From contig NZ_FPIR01000009.1 of the NCBI RefSeq assembly GCF_900119155.1, positions 88,546 to 152,545 on the forward strand: a DNA stretch of 64,000 nt, read 5' to 3'. The notes under the pieces are model-generated. The model saw only the letters and a program-made list of their open reading frames with translations, was not told the origin of the DNA and searched no databases. This DNA is from Ruminococcus sp. YE71. Its GTDB lineage: Bacteria; Bacillota; Clostridia; Oscillospirales; Ruminococcaceae. Shown here piece by piece: positions 17,947 to 27,144 of the stretch (position 1 is the first letter of the stretch; the number at the start of each line of letters is the position of its first letter). The position numbers and the translations under genes were made by a program.

Positions 17947-18705
17947 TCACAACTCAATGCTGTTGAAAAAGCCGCTTAACACCTCGCAATATTCCCCGCC
18001 ATGCTCATGTAGCAGCTGCGAATGTCCGCAGTCGGGGATCACCTGCTCGTTTATCTGCGGAAGATGTTTTTTCAGCAGAGCGAACGACCTTTCGGGGATA
18101 GGCTCATACTCGCCTCTGATGCAAAGTATCTCTGAATCGCATTTTGCGATTTTCGGCGAGAGCCTGTATCTGTAAACCTCGGTGCAGACGTTTTTCACCG
18201 AAGCCGCAGTCATGCCCTCGAAAAGCATCTGAACGACCGCAGAATTTCCCTTGCCGAATATCTTTTCCACCAGCCTGTCGTGGACCTTTCCGCCCATTTT
18301 AAGATACTTTATCCCGATAGTGCAGACGATGATATTCACCCATGTCTGCAAGAAGCCCACGTCAACGCAGTAGACGCCGTCCAGCAGTATTCTCTCGGCA
18401 CGGATCCTGCCCCTCGTCATCAGATGCACGCATATCGTTGCGCCAAGTGACAGACCCGTGAGCCCGAATATTTCACCGCCGTAGTGCCTCATTACGAACC
18501 GCTCGATCTTCTCACATTCCTTGTCGAGCGAGATAAAGCTGCCCCGCTTGTCGGGTTCGTGACCGTCAAGATGAACGACGACACAGTGCCGGCGTTCGCT
18601 CAGTTTTTCAGCTATTTCGCCGTAGCATATTTCGGCAGTAGTGCATGAGCCGTGAATAAAAAGTATCGTCGGCAGCTCTCTTGAGCCGTATTCCGTAAAT
18701 CTCAT
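17947..18705 (-). CDS. Alpha/beta hydrolase
   Basis: 252 residues with oxyanion segment LFIHGSCTTAE, nucleophile elbow GLSLGA (Ser near 87), acid candidate in IRGEYEP, and catalytic His in DCGHSQLL. The substrate is unknown. It is the first gene of the operon and sits directly behind an operator of the GTTAGC-N4-GCTAAC class. That links it to the NRPS-PKS cluster regulon; esterase or product-processing roles would fit. Confidence 0.8.
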   Translation of the reverse strand: MRFTEYGSRELPTILFIHGSCTTAEICYGEIAEKLSERRHCVVVHLDGHEPDKRGSFISLDKECEKIERFVMRHYGGEIFGLTGLSLGATICVHLMTRGRIRAERILLDGVYCVDVGFLQTWVNIIVCTIGIKYLKMGGKVHDRLVEKIFGKGNSAVVQMLFEGMTAASVKNVCTEVYRYRLSPKIAKCDSEILCIRGEYEPIPERSFALLKKHLPQINEQVIPDCGHSQLLHEHGGEYCEVLSGFFNSIEL

Positions 18706-18726
18706 GATATACGCTCCTTGTTATGC

Positions 18727-18775
18727 GTTAGTTGTTGCTAACTACATTATATCACATTGAGCTCTGAAAAGTCAA
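18727..18775 (-). promoter_or_regulatory. Promoter with GTTAG-type operator (site A)
   Basis: On the minus strand TTGACT (18770-18775), an 18-bp spacer and TATAAT (18746-18751) are followed after 3 bp by GTTAGCAACAACTAAC (18727-18742). The dyad covers the predicted transcription start, a repressor position. Confidence 0.75.
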
Positions 18776-18898
18776 GAGTGTATGCGGTCTTTTTTTTAAA
18801 AAAATTGGTTCCTTCTGTATTGACAGATATATCATGACCGAATAACTGTAAGATCAGCGCACTCACCCGTATATAGTTTCTTTTTCGCCATTCGGCAA

Positions 18899-18936
18899 AA
18901 CAGCGATACCACTATATGTGATATCGCTGTTTTTTT
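18899..18936. terminator. Bidirectional terminator-like hairpin
   Basis: A 10-bp stem, AACAGCGATA with TATCGCTGTT, extended by CAC/GTG, is followed by T7 on the plus strand and TTTTG on the minus strand. It lies 52 bp after the condensation protein stop and probably ends the leftward NRPS-PKS operon. Confidence 0.6.
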
Positions 18937-18987
18937 GGTGAAGGCATGGTCATTTCAGACCTGCTCGGTTTTTGAACGCGTATCTGT

Positions 18988-20286
18988 TCATGCCTTTTGT
19001 TTTTTGGCGGCATCTTCTACGGAGGCTGACGGGTCGGTGTCAAGCAGGGTGATAACATCCTCAAATAGCTTTAACAAGGATAGCTGAAATGCTTCCGTGA
19101 ATACCTGACCGCTTCCCGATGTGCCGAGAGTAAGTTCCTTCTCGCCCTCAAATACCAGTAAAAAGAACTGTTCGACGGAGCGCTTTGTCGGTATCGAGAC
19201 CTTATCGAGTTTCATGTTTTTTGTTTTTGAACCCGCAACAAAGTTCTGATATGTCAGACAAAACTGCATTCTGTCATAATAATGCGAGGATCTCAGATAT
19301 GTCATATTTTCGGAGAACTTATTCTTTGATGAAGTCAGCAGGTCGGAAAGCATATCCTTATCCGATATTTTCATTCTGTGCTGAAGTGGGTGTGCTATGT
19401 ACCCCATTGTACGGAAATAACGCTTATCTGTACGGTTCGCGCTGGTAACGCCGATTATCGTATCCTTACTGTCAAGAAGGAATGAGAGCCCGATGTGATA
19501 TGCAAGCAATATCACATTGAATGGAGTAGTATTATTGGCTGCGGCAATTCGGTCGATAGCTGTCCTGTCGATCTTGAAGGTGTGGTCGTATCCCGCGCCC
19601 CGTTCTCCGATGGCGGCTTTCGTGATATCAAGCATCTGATAGCCGTCGGTCTCTTTTTTCCAGTATTCAAGCTGTTTTTTTCCCTGTTCCGATGCCAGGA
19701 AATCATATTCTTCCTGAATGAAATCCATATATGTGCCGGTTTCCTCGCACTTTGTATTCGGGTCTGTGTAGTATCTGAATATCTTATCCATTATCAGACC
19801 TGTCGTGCTGCCGTCACCTATCCAGTGATGTGCCATCCAGACAAAAATATGGTCGTTCCAGCCTATCTTGACAAGGAAGAATCGGCAGCTGGGTTCGTTA
19901 AACCAGTCGATGACGGTATTTACCTCACGCGATGCGATTTCAACTGCATTTTTCAGCCTGTCGTCCTTGGTTTTGCCCTCAGCTTCGTACACATCGAGTT
20001 TATACGGATAGTGTTCGATGACCTTCTGCTTATAGGTATCGCCGTGCTGAACAAGTATCAGCCTCAAAGCATCATTTTCATTGATGATACGCCCTATAAC
20101 CTTTTCAAGTCTTTTGTAGTCGATGGGGATGCGCAGGCGGATGCCGCTTCCGACATTCGCAACGCCGCTGTCCTGACCGTATTTTTCACGTCCGTTAAGG
20201 TCAGCCCGAATAAACGCAAGCTGACGGATACCGACGGGATATTCGATATCACCTGCTTCGTTCTGCAAAAACTTGTACTTTTCCAT
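18988..20286 (-). CDS. Stand-alone NRPS condensation-type protein
   Basis: 432 residues forming a complete condensation fold with the catalytic HHWIGDG (HHxxxDG; His153, His154, Asp158), and DTIIGVTSANR near 300 plus a latch-like C-terminal region. It has no adenylation or carrier domain, so it must act in trans on carrier-bound intermediates, forming an amide or ester bond. It is the last gene of the leftward arm. Its donor and acceptor carriers are unknown; the free carriers at 33.9 and 34.9 kb and the ACP at 21.5 kb are candidates. Confidence 0.85.
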   Translation of the reverse strand: MEKYKFLQNEAGDIEYPVGIRQLAFIRADLNGREKYGQDSGVANVGSGIRLRIPIDYKRLEKVIGRIINENDALRLILVQHGDTYKQKVIEHYPYKLDVYEAEGKTKDDRLKNAVEIASREVNTVIDWFNEPSCRFFLVKIGWNDHIFVWMAHHWIGDGSTTGLIMDKIFRYYTDPNTKCEETGTYMDFIQEEYDFLASEQGKKQLEYWKKETDGYQMLDITKAAIGERGAGYDHTFKIDRTAIDRIAAANNTTPFNVILLAYHIGLSFLLDSKDTIIGVTSANRTDKRYFRTMGYIAHPLQHRMKISDKDMLSDLLTSSKNKFSENMTYLRSSHYYDRMQFCLTYQNFVAGSKTKNMKLDKVSIPTKRSVEQFFLLVFEGEKELTLGTSGSGQVFTEAFQLSLLKLFEDVITLLDTDPSASVEDAAKKQKA

Positions 20287-20297
20287 AAATTCATCTC

Positions 20298-21467
20298 CTA
20301 TATCAAAAAATCAGTCTTGATATTGACGCCCGACAAAAATGCGTTCCCTGCGGCGGTCAGGATCTGTTTTCGGTAGTTTCTTCCCGACCTTATCGTGGGT
20401 ATCCACGCTGCACCGATATTCCCTAAGTTTTTCATCGCCATGCTGATAAGAACAGGCGAGACACCGATATCAATCACGCGGCTTATCTCATCGCGCGGCA
20501 AAGCTCCGACAGCCTGTCTGAACAACACGGGACGGACGATATGCGCCCCCCAATAGGCAGGCTGTTCGGGGGTCAGATCGCCCGACGACACCGTTGACAG
20601 CATTTTTCTGTGAGGTGTACGGAAGGTGACTTTTTTTGCAATATCAGTAAATCTCTCCGCACAGTCCTTTAAGCCCGAGTAATGTCCGCCGTGTGTCTGA
20701 TTAATGATGCTCAGACGTATGCGCATAGATTTGCATATCTCATTTAGTGCCGAGATATCCTTTGATATACCGCACACTGTCACAAGGTCTTCTGCGTTAT
20801 ATCCCGATATCTCTATTTCAAGACCGTTTTTTTCGGCGATACCGATTATCGTGTCGGCATCCGTTTCAACAGCCGCTATCCAGTGCGGTTCATCCTCATG
20901 CATGATGCCTGCACGCTGAACAAGCAGATACATCGCATCCGATGCCGACATAAGACCGCTGCAAACTGCGGCGGCATATTCGCCCATGCTGTAGCCTATC
21001 AGATAATCGGGTACACAGCCGCTTTTTATCCAGAGATCCGCAAGTACGACCTCGGAAGCAAAAACGCGAAGTTGATCTATCACCGCATCTTCTGTCTGTT
21101 CATCCAAAAGTCTGACAGGGTAAAATTCTTCAGCCGCTTTTTCCAGTTTTTTCAGTTCAGATGCGAGAAATTCGCTCACACCGCTCAGTATGGTAAGCAT
21201 TTGCTTCTGATGTATGCCGTTCCCCGGAAACAGAAACACATTTTTCCCGTGAAGGAGCTTTCCGTTGTTTTTTGCAAGAGTTCCCAACGCGGCGGATGAG
21301 GTTTGCAGTTTACGGTCTTCTTCGCCGCTGTAGACCATAAATGCACGGTACGGGTCGTGTTCGTTATACGAAAGATATGAGCCTTCCGACTTACTCTCCA
21401 CGGTACTTAACAGCTGTGCGCTGTCATCAGCGGAAAACAGCGCCAGCTTAAAGCGTTCAGCCGACAT
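20298..21467 (-). CDS. Discrete (trans-acting) acyltransferase
   Basis: 389 residues. The first ~75 resemble a KS-AT linker. The AT domain has FLFPGNGIHQ, the nucleophile in GYSMGEYAAA (Ser160), and the catalytic His region QTHGGHYSGL. Where malonyl ATs have HAFH and methylmalonyl ATs YASH, this one reads HGGH. Small residues there are typical of ATs that take larger alpha-substituents, consistent with the nearby carboxylase/reductase. Its start overlaps the ACP gene. It can load ACPs for the AT-less ketosynthase encoded at 32.2 kb. Confidence 0.85.
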   Translation of the reverse strand: MSAERFKLALFSADDSAQLLSTVESKSEGSYLSYNEHDPYRAFMVYSGEEDRKLQTSSAALGTLAKNNGKLLHGKNVFLFPGNGIHQKQMLTILSGVSEFLASELKKLEKAAEEFYPVRLLDEQTEDAVIDQLRVFASEVVLADLWIKSGCVPDYLIGYSMGEYAAAVCSGLMSASDAMYLLVQRAGIMHEDEPHWIAAVETDADTIIGIAEKNGLEIEISGYNAEDLVTVCGISKDISALNEICKSMRIRLSIINQTHGGHYSGLKDCAERFTDIAKKVTFRTPHRKMLSTVSSGDLTPEQPAYWGAHIVRPVLFRQAVGALPRDEISRVIDIGVSPVLISMAMKNLGNIGAAWIPTIRSGRNYRKQILTAAGNAFLSGVNIKTDFLI

Positions 21468-21672
21468 TGTTTACCGCATTCAGTATGTCTGCCGCCGTGT
21501 CGTTGAGGGTCAGCTTGAGTTCATGACCCGCAACAGATTCAAGGTCAAACGAAAGCATCATGATATCAAACGAATCCATACCCAACTCCCCGACTATCGT
21601 TTCGGGAGTAAGTTCGCCGTTAAGTTCAACGTTGTTTTTTACGAGAAGTGCTTTTAATTCTTCCAGTGACAT
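21457..21672 (-). CDS. Acyl carrier protein
   Basis: 71 residues from the ATG at 21672 (SD GGAGGATAT; the longer frame to 21726 lacks one). The phosphopantetheine site is ELGMDSFDIM with Ser in the DSF motif. It overlaps the acyltransferase gene by 11 bp and follows the FabF-like ketosynthase gene, suggesting a KS-ACP-AT working set. Confidence 0.88.
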   Translation of the reverse strand: MSLEELKALLVKNNVELNGELTPETIVGELGMDSFDIMMLSFDLESVAGHELKLTLNDTAADILNAVNNVG

Positions 21673-21768
21673 TTTTATATCCTCCATTTCGATGATACAG
21701 GCAATATGCAGACATATAGTATGCAAAGCCGTCAGGCGGTGCTGCCTATACGTTTTGACGGTGTTCGT

Positions 21769-22968
21769 TCAGTCGGCTTTTTTGAACATCAGCGCCGCAT
21801 TATGTCCGCCGAATCCAAAGGATGCGGAAACGGCGGTCTCGATCTTAGCTTCTTTGGTTTCCGAGGGAAGACAGAGCCCCGCAAGCGGCGTGCCGAGAAT
21901 ATTCCCGTGGATGACTTGATTTTTTATCGAATACGCGCAGATAGCCGCTTCTATAGCGCCCGATGCGCCTATCGTGTGCCCTATGATACCCTTTGCGGAA
22001 GTCACGGGGATATCTTTCAGGGAATCTCCGAACACCTCGGTCAGAGCGTACTGTTCGGTCTTGTCGTTCAGTACGGTCGCTGTGCCGTGTGCGTTGTAGT
22101 AATCAATCTTCTGACCGCCGCAAAGCCTGCGAAGCATCCTGATGATCTGAGAGGCATCCTGCGGCATCTGAACGATATGAAAGGCATCACAGGTAGATCC
22201 ATAGCCTGTTATCTCGGCATAGATCCTTGCACCGCGCTTTTTCGCCGATTCATATTCTTCAAGGATAAGCGCACAGGCTGCACCCTCGGAAAACAAAAAT
22301 CCGCTGCGTTCCTCGGAGAAAGGCAGAGGCAAGCCGTTCTCGCTTTTGGTGAGAGTTCGGAGAACATCGAACGATTTTAGCAGAAGTCCGTTTTCGCATC
22401 CGAGATAATCCGCACCGCCGCAGACAGCCGACCTGCCTCTTCCCGACCGGATATACCAATAAGCATCGCCGACAGCATTTGTACCCGATGCACAGGCGGT
22501 CGAAATCGTCTGATTGATACCGTTTATCCCAAGCAGAATGGAGATCCACGCGGAAACGGAACTTGTCATCATCATCGGATTTGAACACGGGTGTATCGGT
22601 GAATGAGAGGTCAGCGCACGGTCGGTACGCAATATCTCTTCTGTGTGCGGCACTCCCACTCCAAAGAAAACGGCTGTATCTTCATCAAGCTTTTCGATGC
22701 CCGAATCTCTGACCGCCAAAAGCGCGGAAGCCGCTGCTGCCCATACCGCTTTTGACGACCTCGTTTTCATTTTTTTATATGCGCTGCCGAATCCTTCATC
22801 ATCTGTTTCGGGAAATGGCACATAGAATTTCGTAGAAACGGAAGCGGAACAGTATTCGGGAGGGATGGGTCTTACCGCAGTTTTTTTGTTCAGCAGATTT
22901 TCAAAAAAGGCATTACCGCTGCCTATCGCAGTTATCGGCGCGATGCCTGTTATCACTACACGATCCAT
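21769..22968 (-). CDS. FabF-like beta-ketoacyl synthase
   Basis: 399 residues with a full Cys-His-His set: TISTACASGTN (Cys159), NAHGTATVLND (His294) and IGHTIGASGA (His331). Length and motifs match the type II KAS II/FabF family rather than a chain-length factor, because the Cys is present. It can condense an extender from the following ACP with a primer. It is encoded between the CCR and ACP genes with short gaps and its own SD (AAAGGAGAT). Confidence 0.88.
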   Translation of the reverse strand: MDRVVITGIAPITAIGSGNAFFENLLNKKTAVRPIPPEYCSASVSTKFYVPFPETDDEGFGSAYKKMKTRSSKAVWAAAASALLAVRDSGIEKLDEDTAVFFGVGVPHTEEILRTDRALTSHSPIHPCSNPMMMTSSVSAWISILLGINGINQTISTACASGTNAVGDAYWYIRSGRGRSAVCGGADYLGCENGLLLKSFDVLRTLTKSENGLPLPFSEERSGFLFSEGAACALILEEYESAKKRGARIYAEITGYGSTCDAFHIVQMPQDASQIIRMLRRLCGGQKIDYYNAHGTATVLNDKTEQYALTEVFGDSLKDIPVTSAKGIIGHTIGASGAIEAAICAYSIKNQVIHGNILGTPLAGLCLPSETKEAKIETAVSASFGFGGHNAALMFKKAD

Positions 22969-22980
22969 AGCTTATCTCCT

Positions 22981-24216
22981 TTACAAAACGTCATCGGGAA
23001 CGATCCTTACCGCATATTTTCCCATCAGGTCTGAGCCGCGCTCCATATCGGCGTGCGCCTGCGGGAGTTCGTCCCAGCTGTATACCCTGCTGACTGACGG
23101 GATAAAATCATGCTCGCGGCGCAGTCTCAGGTATTCTTTAAGGTCATCTGCCGAACCTGCATGGCTGCCCTGTATACGCTTCTGATATATCCACAGATGC
23201 CGCAGATCGATCGACGCTGTGTGACCCGTCGTAGCACCGCAGAGAACGACCATTCCCCTGCCCGCGCACACGAAAAGAGAGGTCGCAAGCGTATCACTTC
23301 CGGGATGCTCGACCACTATCATCGGGTTCACTCTTTTTCCGACTATGGTATATATCTCATTACGGAATCTTGCCGCCTGAAGACTCCACTGACGCACACC
23401 CGCTTCGTCAAGGCCGCAGATATTGCCCCAATGTGTATATCGGGTGCGGTCGATATAGCCTTTCGCGCCCAAAGATATGCAGTATTCGCCTCGTTGAGCG
23501 CTTGATACGACTGCAACAGGTATGCCGCCGTAAGCCCTTACCTGCTGTATCGCGCTGCTGCCAAGTCCGCCTGCGCCGCCCCATATAAGGACAACATCGT
23601 TTTCTCTGATGCGGTTTTCTTCCCAATGTCTCAGCATTCGGTTGACTGTAGTTCCTGTCGCACAGCAGACGGCAGCTTCATCCCAATCCATGCTTTCGGG
23701 CTTCGGGACACACTGATAATCGCTGACCTTTGAGAACTGCGAAAACGCTCCCCAATTGCCTTCGTAACCCCACATATGATATGACGGGCTGTATTCTGGT
23801 TCGCCGCCGTTCAGGATAAAGGGGCAGTTTTTATTATATTTTGAAGCAGATATTATCACATGGTCGCCGACTTTTACGTTTGTCACCTCGTCTCCGACCG
23901 CGTAGACTATCCCTGCCGCCTCAGAACCGCAGATATGAAAATCCTGTTTTGCATCGCCGTATGTGCCGTTCGCTTCGATGACATTTTTAGGCTTGCCGCG
24001 AGCCGCCCAGATCGCGTTATAATTTATGCCTGCCGATATATTCGCAACAAGCACCTCGTCGGGACGCAGGGCAGGTATATCGACTATCTCGTCACGAAAG
24101 GCTGTCAGCGGACTGCCAAAACGTTCGCTTCTTATCGTCCATGCGTGCATTTTTTCAGGTATCGTACCAAGCGGCGGCAGCGTGCCTGCCGAATATATCT
24201 TATCTGTGATAATCAT
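22981..24216 (-). CDS. ccr: Crotonyl-CoA carboxylase/reductase-like enzyme
   Basis: 411 residues of the zinc-free MDR superfamily closely resembling CCRs: LPPLGTIPEKMHAWTIR at the start, GINYNAIWAARGKP, WGYEGNWGAFSQF, LIWGGAGGLGSSAIQ (NADP loop), VVEHPGSDTLATSLFVC and KRIQGSHAG. The Asn, Glu and His of the CO2-binding pocket appear kept. CCRs convert enoyl-CoAs plus CO2 and NADPH into alkylmalonyl-CoA extenders. The family is best known from Actinobacteria and Alphaproteobacteria, so it is unusual here. An ATGA overlap joins it to the PPTase gene. Confidence 0.85.
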   Translation of the reverse strand: MIITDKIYSAGTLPPLGTIPEKMHAWTIRSERFGSPLTAFRDEIVDIPALRPDEVLVANISAGINYNAIWAARGKPKNVIEANGTYGDAKQDFHICGSEAAGIVYAVGDEVTNVKVGDHVIISASKYNKNCPFILNGGEPEYSPSYHMWGYEGNWGAFSQFSKVSDYQCVPKPESMDWDEAAVCCATGTTVNRMLRHWEENRIRENDVVLIWGGAGGLGSSAIQQVRAYGGIPVAVVSSAQRGEYCISLGAKGYIDRTRYTHWGNICGLDEAGVRQWSLQAARFRNEIYTIVGKRVNPMIVVEHPGSDTLATSLFVCAGRGMVVLCGATTGHTASIDLRHLWIYQKRIQGSHAGSADDLKEYLRLRREHDFIPSVSRVYSWDELPQAHADMERGSDLMGKYAVRIVPDDVL

Positions 24217-24935
24217 AGACGGGTCAACTCCTGTGATCTGTTATTTTTGCTGCAAAAATATCCCGATAGCTGACTGAAACTCATGGATACGATCTTTATG
24301 TTATCCGAATGCGAAAATACCGAGGCGCGGTATCCCGTATCGGGTATCCACGTTTTCCCGAACAGACCGCTGTTTTCCGATATACTCAGTCTGTCGCTTC
24401 GGATATCTGCCGAAAATGATGATAACGGTCTCAAAAGACCCTCACCCGTGTATTTCAGATATGATTCCTTTGCAGTCCATAATATGAAAAACATATCCCT
24501 TCGGGCTGTTTCGGACTGTATTCCTTCCAAAGCTGCGGTCTCTGCGGGGTGAAAAAACTGACGCGCCAACGCAAGTTCATCCCTCTTATCCTGTACTTCC
24601 TCAATATCGCATCCGCACGGAAAAAGATCTGCCGCACAAAGCACATATCTGCCTGAATGAGATATGCTGAGATATATCTTTCCCGCAGGTGTGACCGCAT
24701 AAGGCGGTCTGCCTGCTTCTGTGACAAGCTTTACATCCGATATATCACATAGTGCAGTCTGCGACGCTGCACAGACTGCTGACAAACCGCCCGTCAGACA
24801 TCTTACACGGTCAGCAAGGTGTCTGTAACGTGTAAGACGATGCTGTCTTTCGTCGGGCAAAAATGCCGAAAGCCTGGCATCGGGTGCTGTTGTGCAGTCA
24901 GAGATATCCGTCAGCCAGATGCGCATCTCATTCAT
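24213..24935 (-). CDS. Sfp-type 4'-phosphopantetheinyl transferase
   Basis: 240 residues with PPTase motifs GRPPYA, SISHSGRYVLCA, GCDIEEV (Mg-binding Asp/Glu) and WTAKESYLKYTGEGL. It transfers phosphopantetheine from CoA to carrier Ser residues and would activate the six carrier domains of this cluster. It overlaps the permease gene (8 bp) and the CCR gene (ATGA), so it is produced with the pathway. Confidence 0.93.
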   Translation of the reverse strand: MNEMRIWLTDISDCTTAPDARLSAFLPDERQHRLTRYRHLADRVRCLTGGLSAVCAASQTALCDISDVKLVTEAGRPPYAVTPAGKIYLSISHSGRYVLCAADLFPCGCDIEEVQDKRDELALARQFFHPAETAALEGIQSETARRDMFFILWTAKESYLKYTGEGLLRPLSSFSADIRSDRLSISENSGLFGKTWIPDTGYRASVFSHSDNIKIVSMSFSQLSGYFCSKNNRSQELTRL

Positions 24936-27144
24936 TGTTTCGTTTCAGACTTTCTGTCATCTCGACCCTGCCGACTTTATTCGAGACCATCAGCAGAGAG
25001 AGAACATATGAAGCCAGAATGATGATAACGGTAATGAGATAGCTGAGGGGCTTAACATAAAGCGATATCAGCATACCCGTTGTTTCGGCAGATGATGCAC
25101 ATATCGACTTTCCCACAAGTAATGCAGGCGGGATGCCGATAAGTATCCCGAAAATCAGAAGGATATGATTTCCGCTCAGTACAAGGCTGTTTATCTCCTT
25201 TTTGCGGTAGCCGAGTATCTTGAACATTGAAATGTTTATCGTGTTTTCTTCTATCATCATGTTCGAGATAAGATACATCGACAAAACTCCGAGCATAAAG
25301 CCTACGAGTATGACGATATAGCACATCTTATAGTAGACTTGCACCGCCGATTTTACGCTGTCGCGGTAATCGTCACGCGATGATGATGACATGACGGTAT
25401 CGGGATCGTATTCGAGTTTTTTCCTGCTGACTACCATATTGCGGTCATCTTTTCCATACCCCATTATTTCAGCCGCATTTTCGGTGCTCGTATATACGGC
25501 TGAATTGATATTATCGTCGATGATGCCCTCTATCTTTACGGTATGTTCTTCGGTCGTTATCAGATCGCGGAATGTAAAGCTGCTGCCCTCGGAAACGCCG
25601 TATGATACCGCTGCGGCATTTGTCATGTAGTATGAACCGTACTGCATATCCTTGCCAGACTTTGTTTTCATTGTGAAAAAGTCGGTATCCTCTTCATATC
25701 CCCACAGACTGAACAACAAGGTGCTGTCAGAGGTCTCAAAACGGCTGACAAGTGCGGATTCGGCATCGTCGGGGACATCGAATTCTGTGGTATTCAGCAT
25801 ATAGGAATAGTCATACGGTATAAGGTCAACGGATGAATCTACGATATTATCCGCAGAATCCTTTGTTATCCAACCCATGAGGATACATATCGTACTTACG
25901 GCGATACCTGTTACTATCACGATAGAACGGGAAATATGTCCGAATACCGAACGCAAACGGTATTTTTTTCTGAAAGGCAATGACCTGCCTGCAAGGAACG
26001 CACTTCCCTTTTTCTTTTTATCCGTCTGTCTCAGCATTTCGACAGGGTCTTTGCGCAGCATCCTGCCGACCGTGAGATTGGAAACGAGTGTGTAAAGCAG
26101 CGGAGGGAGTATCAATGCTAATACTGCGGTCACGGGCGATACTCTAACGGTGTGCGGCAGCGCTTCAAAGAAATTGAAATACATCTCGGAAAACGGGAAT
26201 GCCGCAGCATATCCACAGACAAGTCCGACCGCCGCGCCGATGATCCCCGGGACAAGCGAATACAGCGCATAATGCCTTTTTATCTCAGCGCCTTTATATC
26301 CTAACGCGATCAGTGTGCCTATTTGCTTTTGTTCGCCTTTCAGACGGCGGCTGAGCATGAGCGTTATCAGCAAAAGCACGATACCGTACAGCATAGGCGC
26401 AACGATAAGCGCTACAGACTTTACAAGTTTTGCCTGATTCAGCGCTGACTGAACGCGGATATTATTATTGACCGCCGTATAATTCAGTATCCTGCGGTCG
26501 CTGTTGATGCCTTTTCTGAATTCGACAGAATTATCCTTTTGGTATCTGACGGCATAATACGACCTGCTGTCAGTAAGCTCGGAGACCACAGATCTGTTTG
26601 CTACAGCCAGACCAAAACTGCTGTAATCGGGGAATGAATCTGTAAGTTCGCGCAGCATACAGAGATAGTCTGTCCGCACCATATATCCGCTTATGCGAAA
26701 ACTTTCTCCGCATATATCTATACTGTCGCCTATTTTCAGTTTTTGTGCGTCTGCAAAACGCTCGGAGATCATTATCTCTTTGTCTGAGGCGGGGGCGTTT
26801 CCCTTTATTACCTGACAGATATTTACCTTGTCGTTTATCCCTGCCAGACGCAGAACATAATCGTCTTTTTCATCGTCGCAGTAGACCATTTCCTCTATCT
26901 TAACGCTGTATTTCTGTTCGGCTTCGGAAATGTCACTGTCGGAAAGCGGCAGCATGGTCACAAACTGCGCATCTTCTGTCAGGCAGTCTTCTATACCCTT
27001 GTTGTAAACATCGTTCATCAGTTCGGCAGTCGAGATCGCAGCTATTATAAGAGCGCCTATCAGTATTGTCAAAAGTGTAACAACAAGATTGAACGACAAA
27101 TTGGTTCGGATGCTTCGGAAATATCTTTTGTTCAGCTTCATCAT
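24928..27144 (-). CDS. FtsX-type ABC exporter permease
   Basis: About 738 residues from the ATG at 27144 (SD AGGAAAT in the end of the ATPase gene). There is an N-terminal helix, a ~230-residue extracytoplasmic domain, three helices (GIVLLLITLMLSRRL region), a further helix at ~405, a second outer domain and three C-terminal helices: two FtsX modules in one chain. With the preceding ATPase it forms a MacB/LolCDE-like exporter. Being inside the biosynthetic operon, it probably exports the product (inference). Confidence 0.85.
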   Translation of the reverse strand: MMKLNKRYFRSIRTNLSFNLVVTLLTILIGALIIAAISTAELMNDVYNKGIEDCLTEDAQFVTMLPLSDSDISEAEQKYSVKIEEMVYCDDEKDDYVLRLAGINDKVNICQVIKGNAPASDKEIMISERFADAQKLKIGDSIDICGESFRISGYMVRTDYLCMLRELTDSFPDYSSFGLAVANRSVVSELTDSRSYYAVRYQKDNSVEFRKGINSDRRILNYTAVNNNIRVQSALNQAKLVKSVALIVAPMLYGIVLLLITLMLSRRLKGEQKQIGTLIALGYKGAEIKRHYALYSLVPGIIGAAVGLVCGYAAAFPFSEMYFNFFEALPHTVRVSPVTAVLALILPPLLYTLVSNLTVGRMLRKDPVEMLRQTDKKKKGSAFLAGRSLPFRKKYRLRSVFGHISRSIVIVTGIAVSTICILMGWITKDSADNIVDSSVDLIPYDYSYMLNTTEFDVPDDAESALVSRFETSDSTLLFSLWGYEEDTDFFTMKTKSGKDMQYGSYYMTNAAAVSYGVSEGSSFTFRDLITTEEHTVKIEGIIDDNINSAVYTSTENAAEIMGYGKDDRNMVVSRKKLEYDPDTVMSSSSRDDYRDSVKSAVQVYYKMCYIVILVGFMLGVLSMYLISNMMIEENTINISMFKILGYRKKEINSLVLSGNHILLIFGILIGIPPALLVGKSICASSAETTGMLISLYVKPLSYLITVIIILASYVLSLLMVSNKVGRVEMTESLKRNNE

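Noticed and set aside
21769..22968. Chain-length factor (inactive KS partner)
   Set aside because: The active-site Cys and both His motifs are intact.
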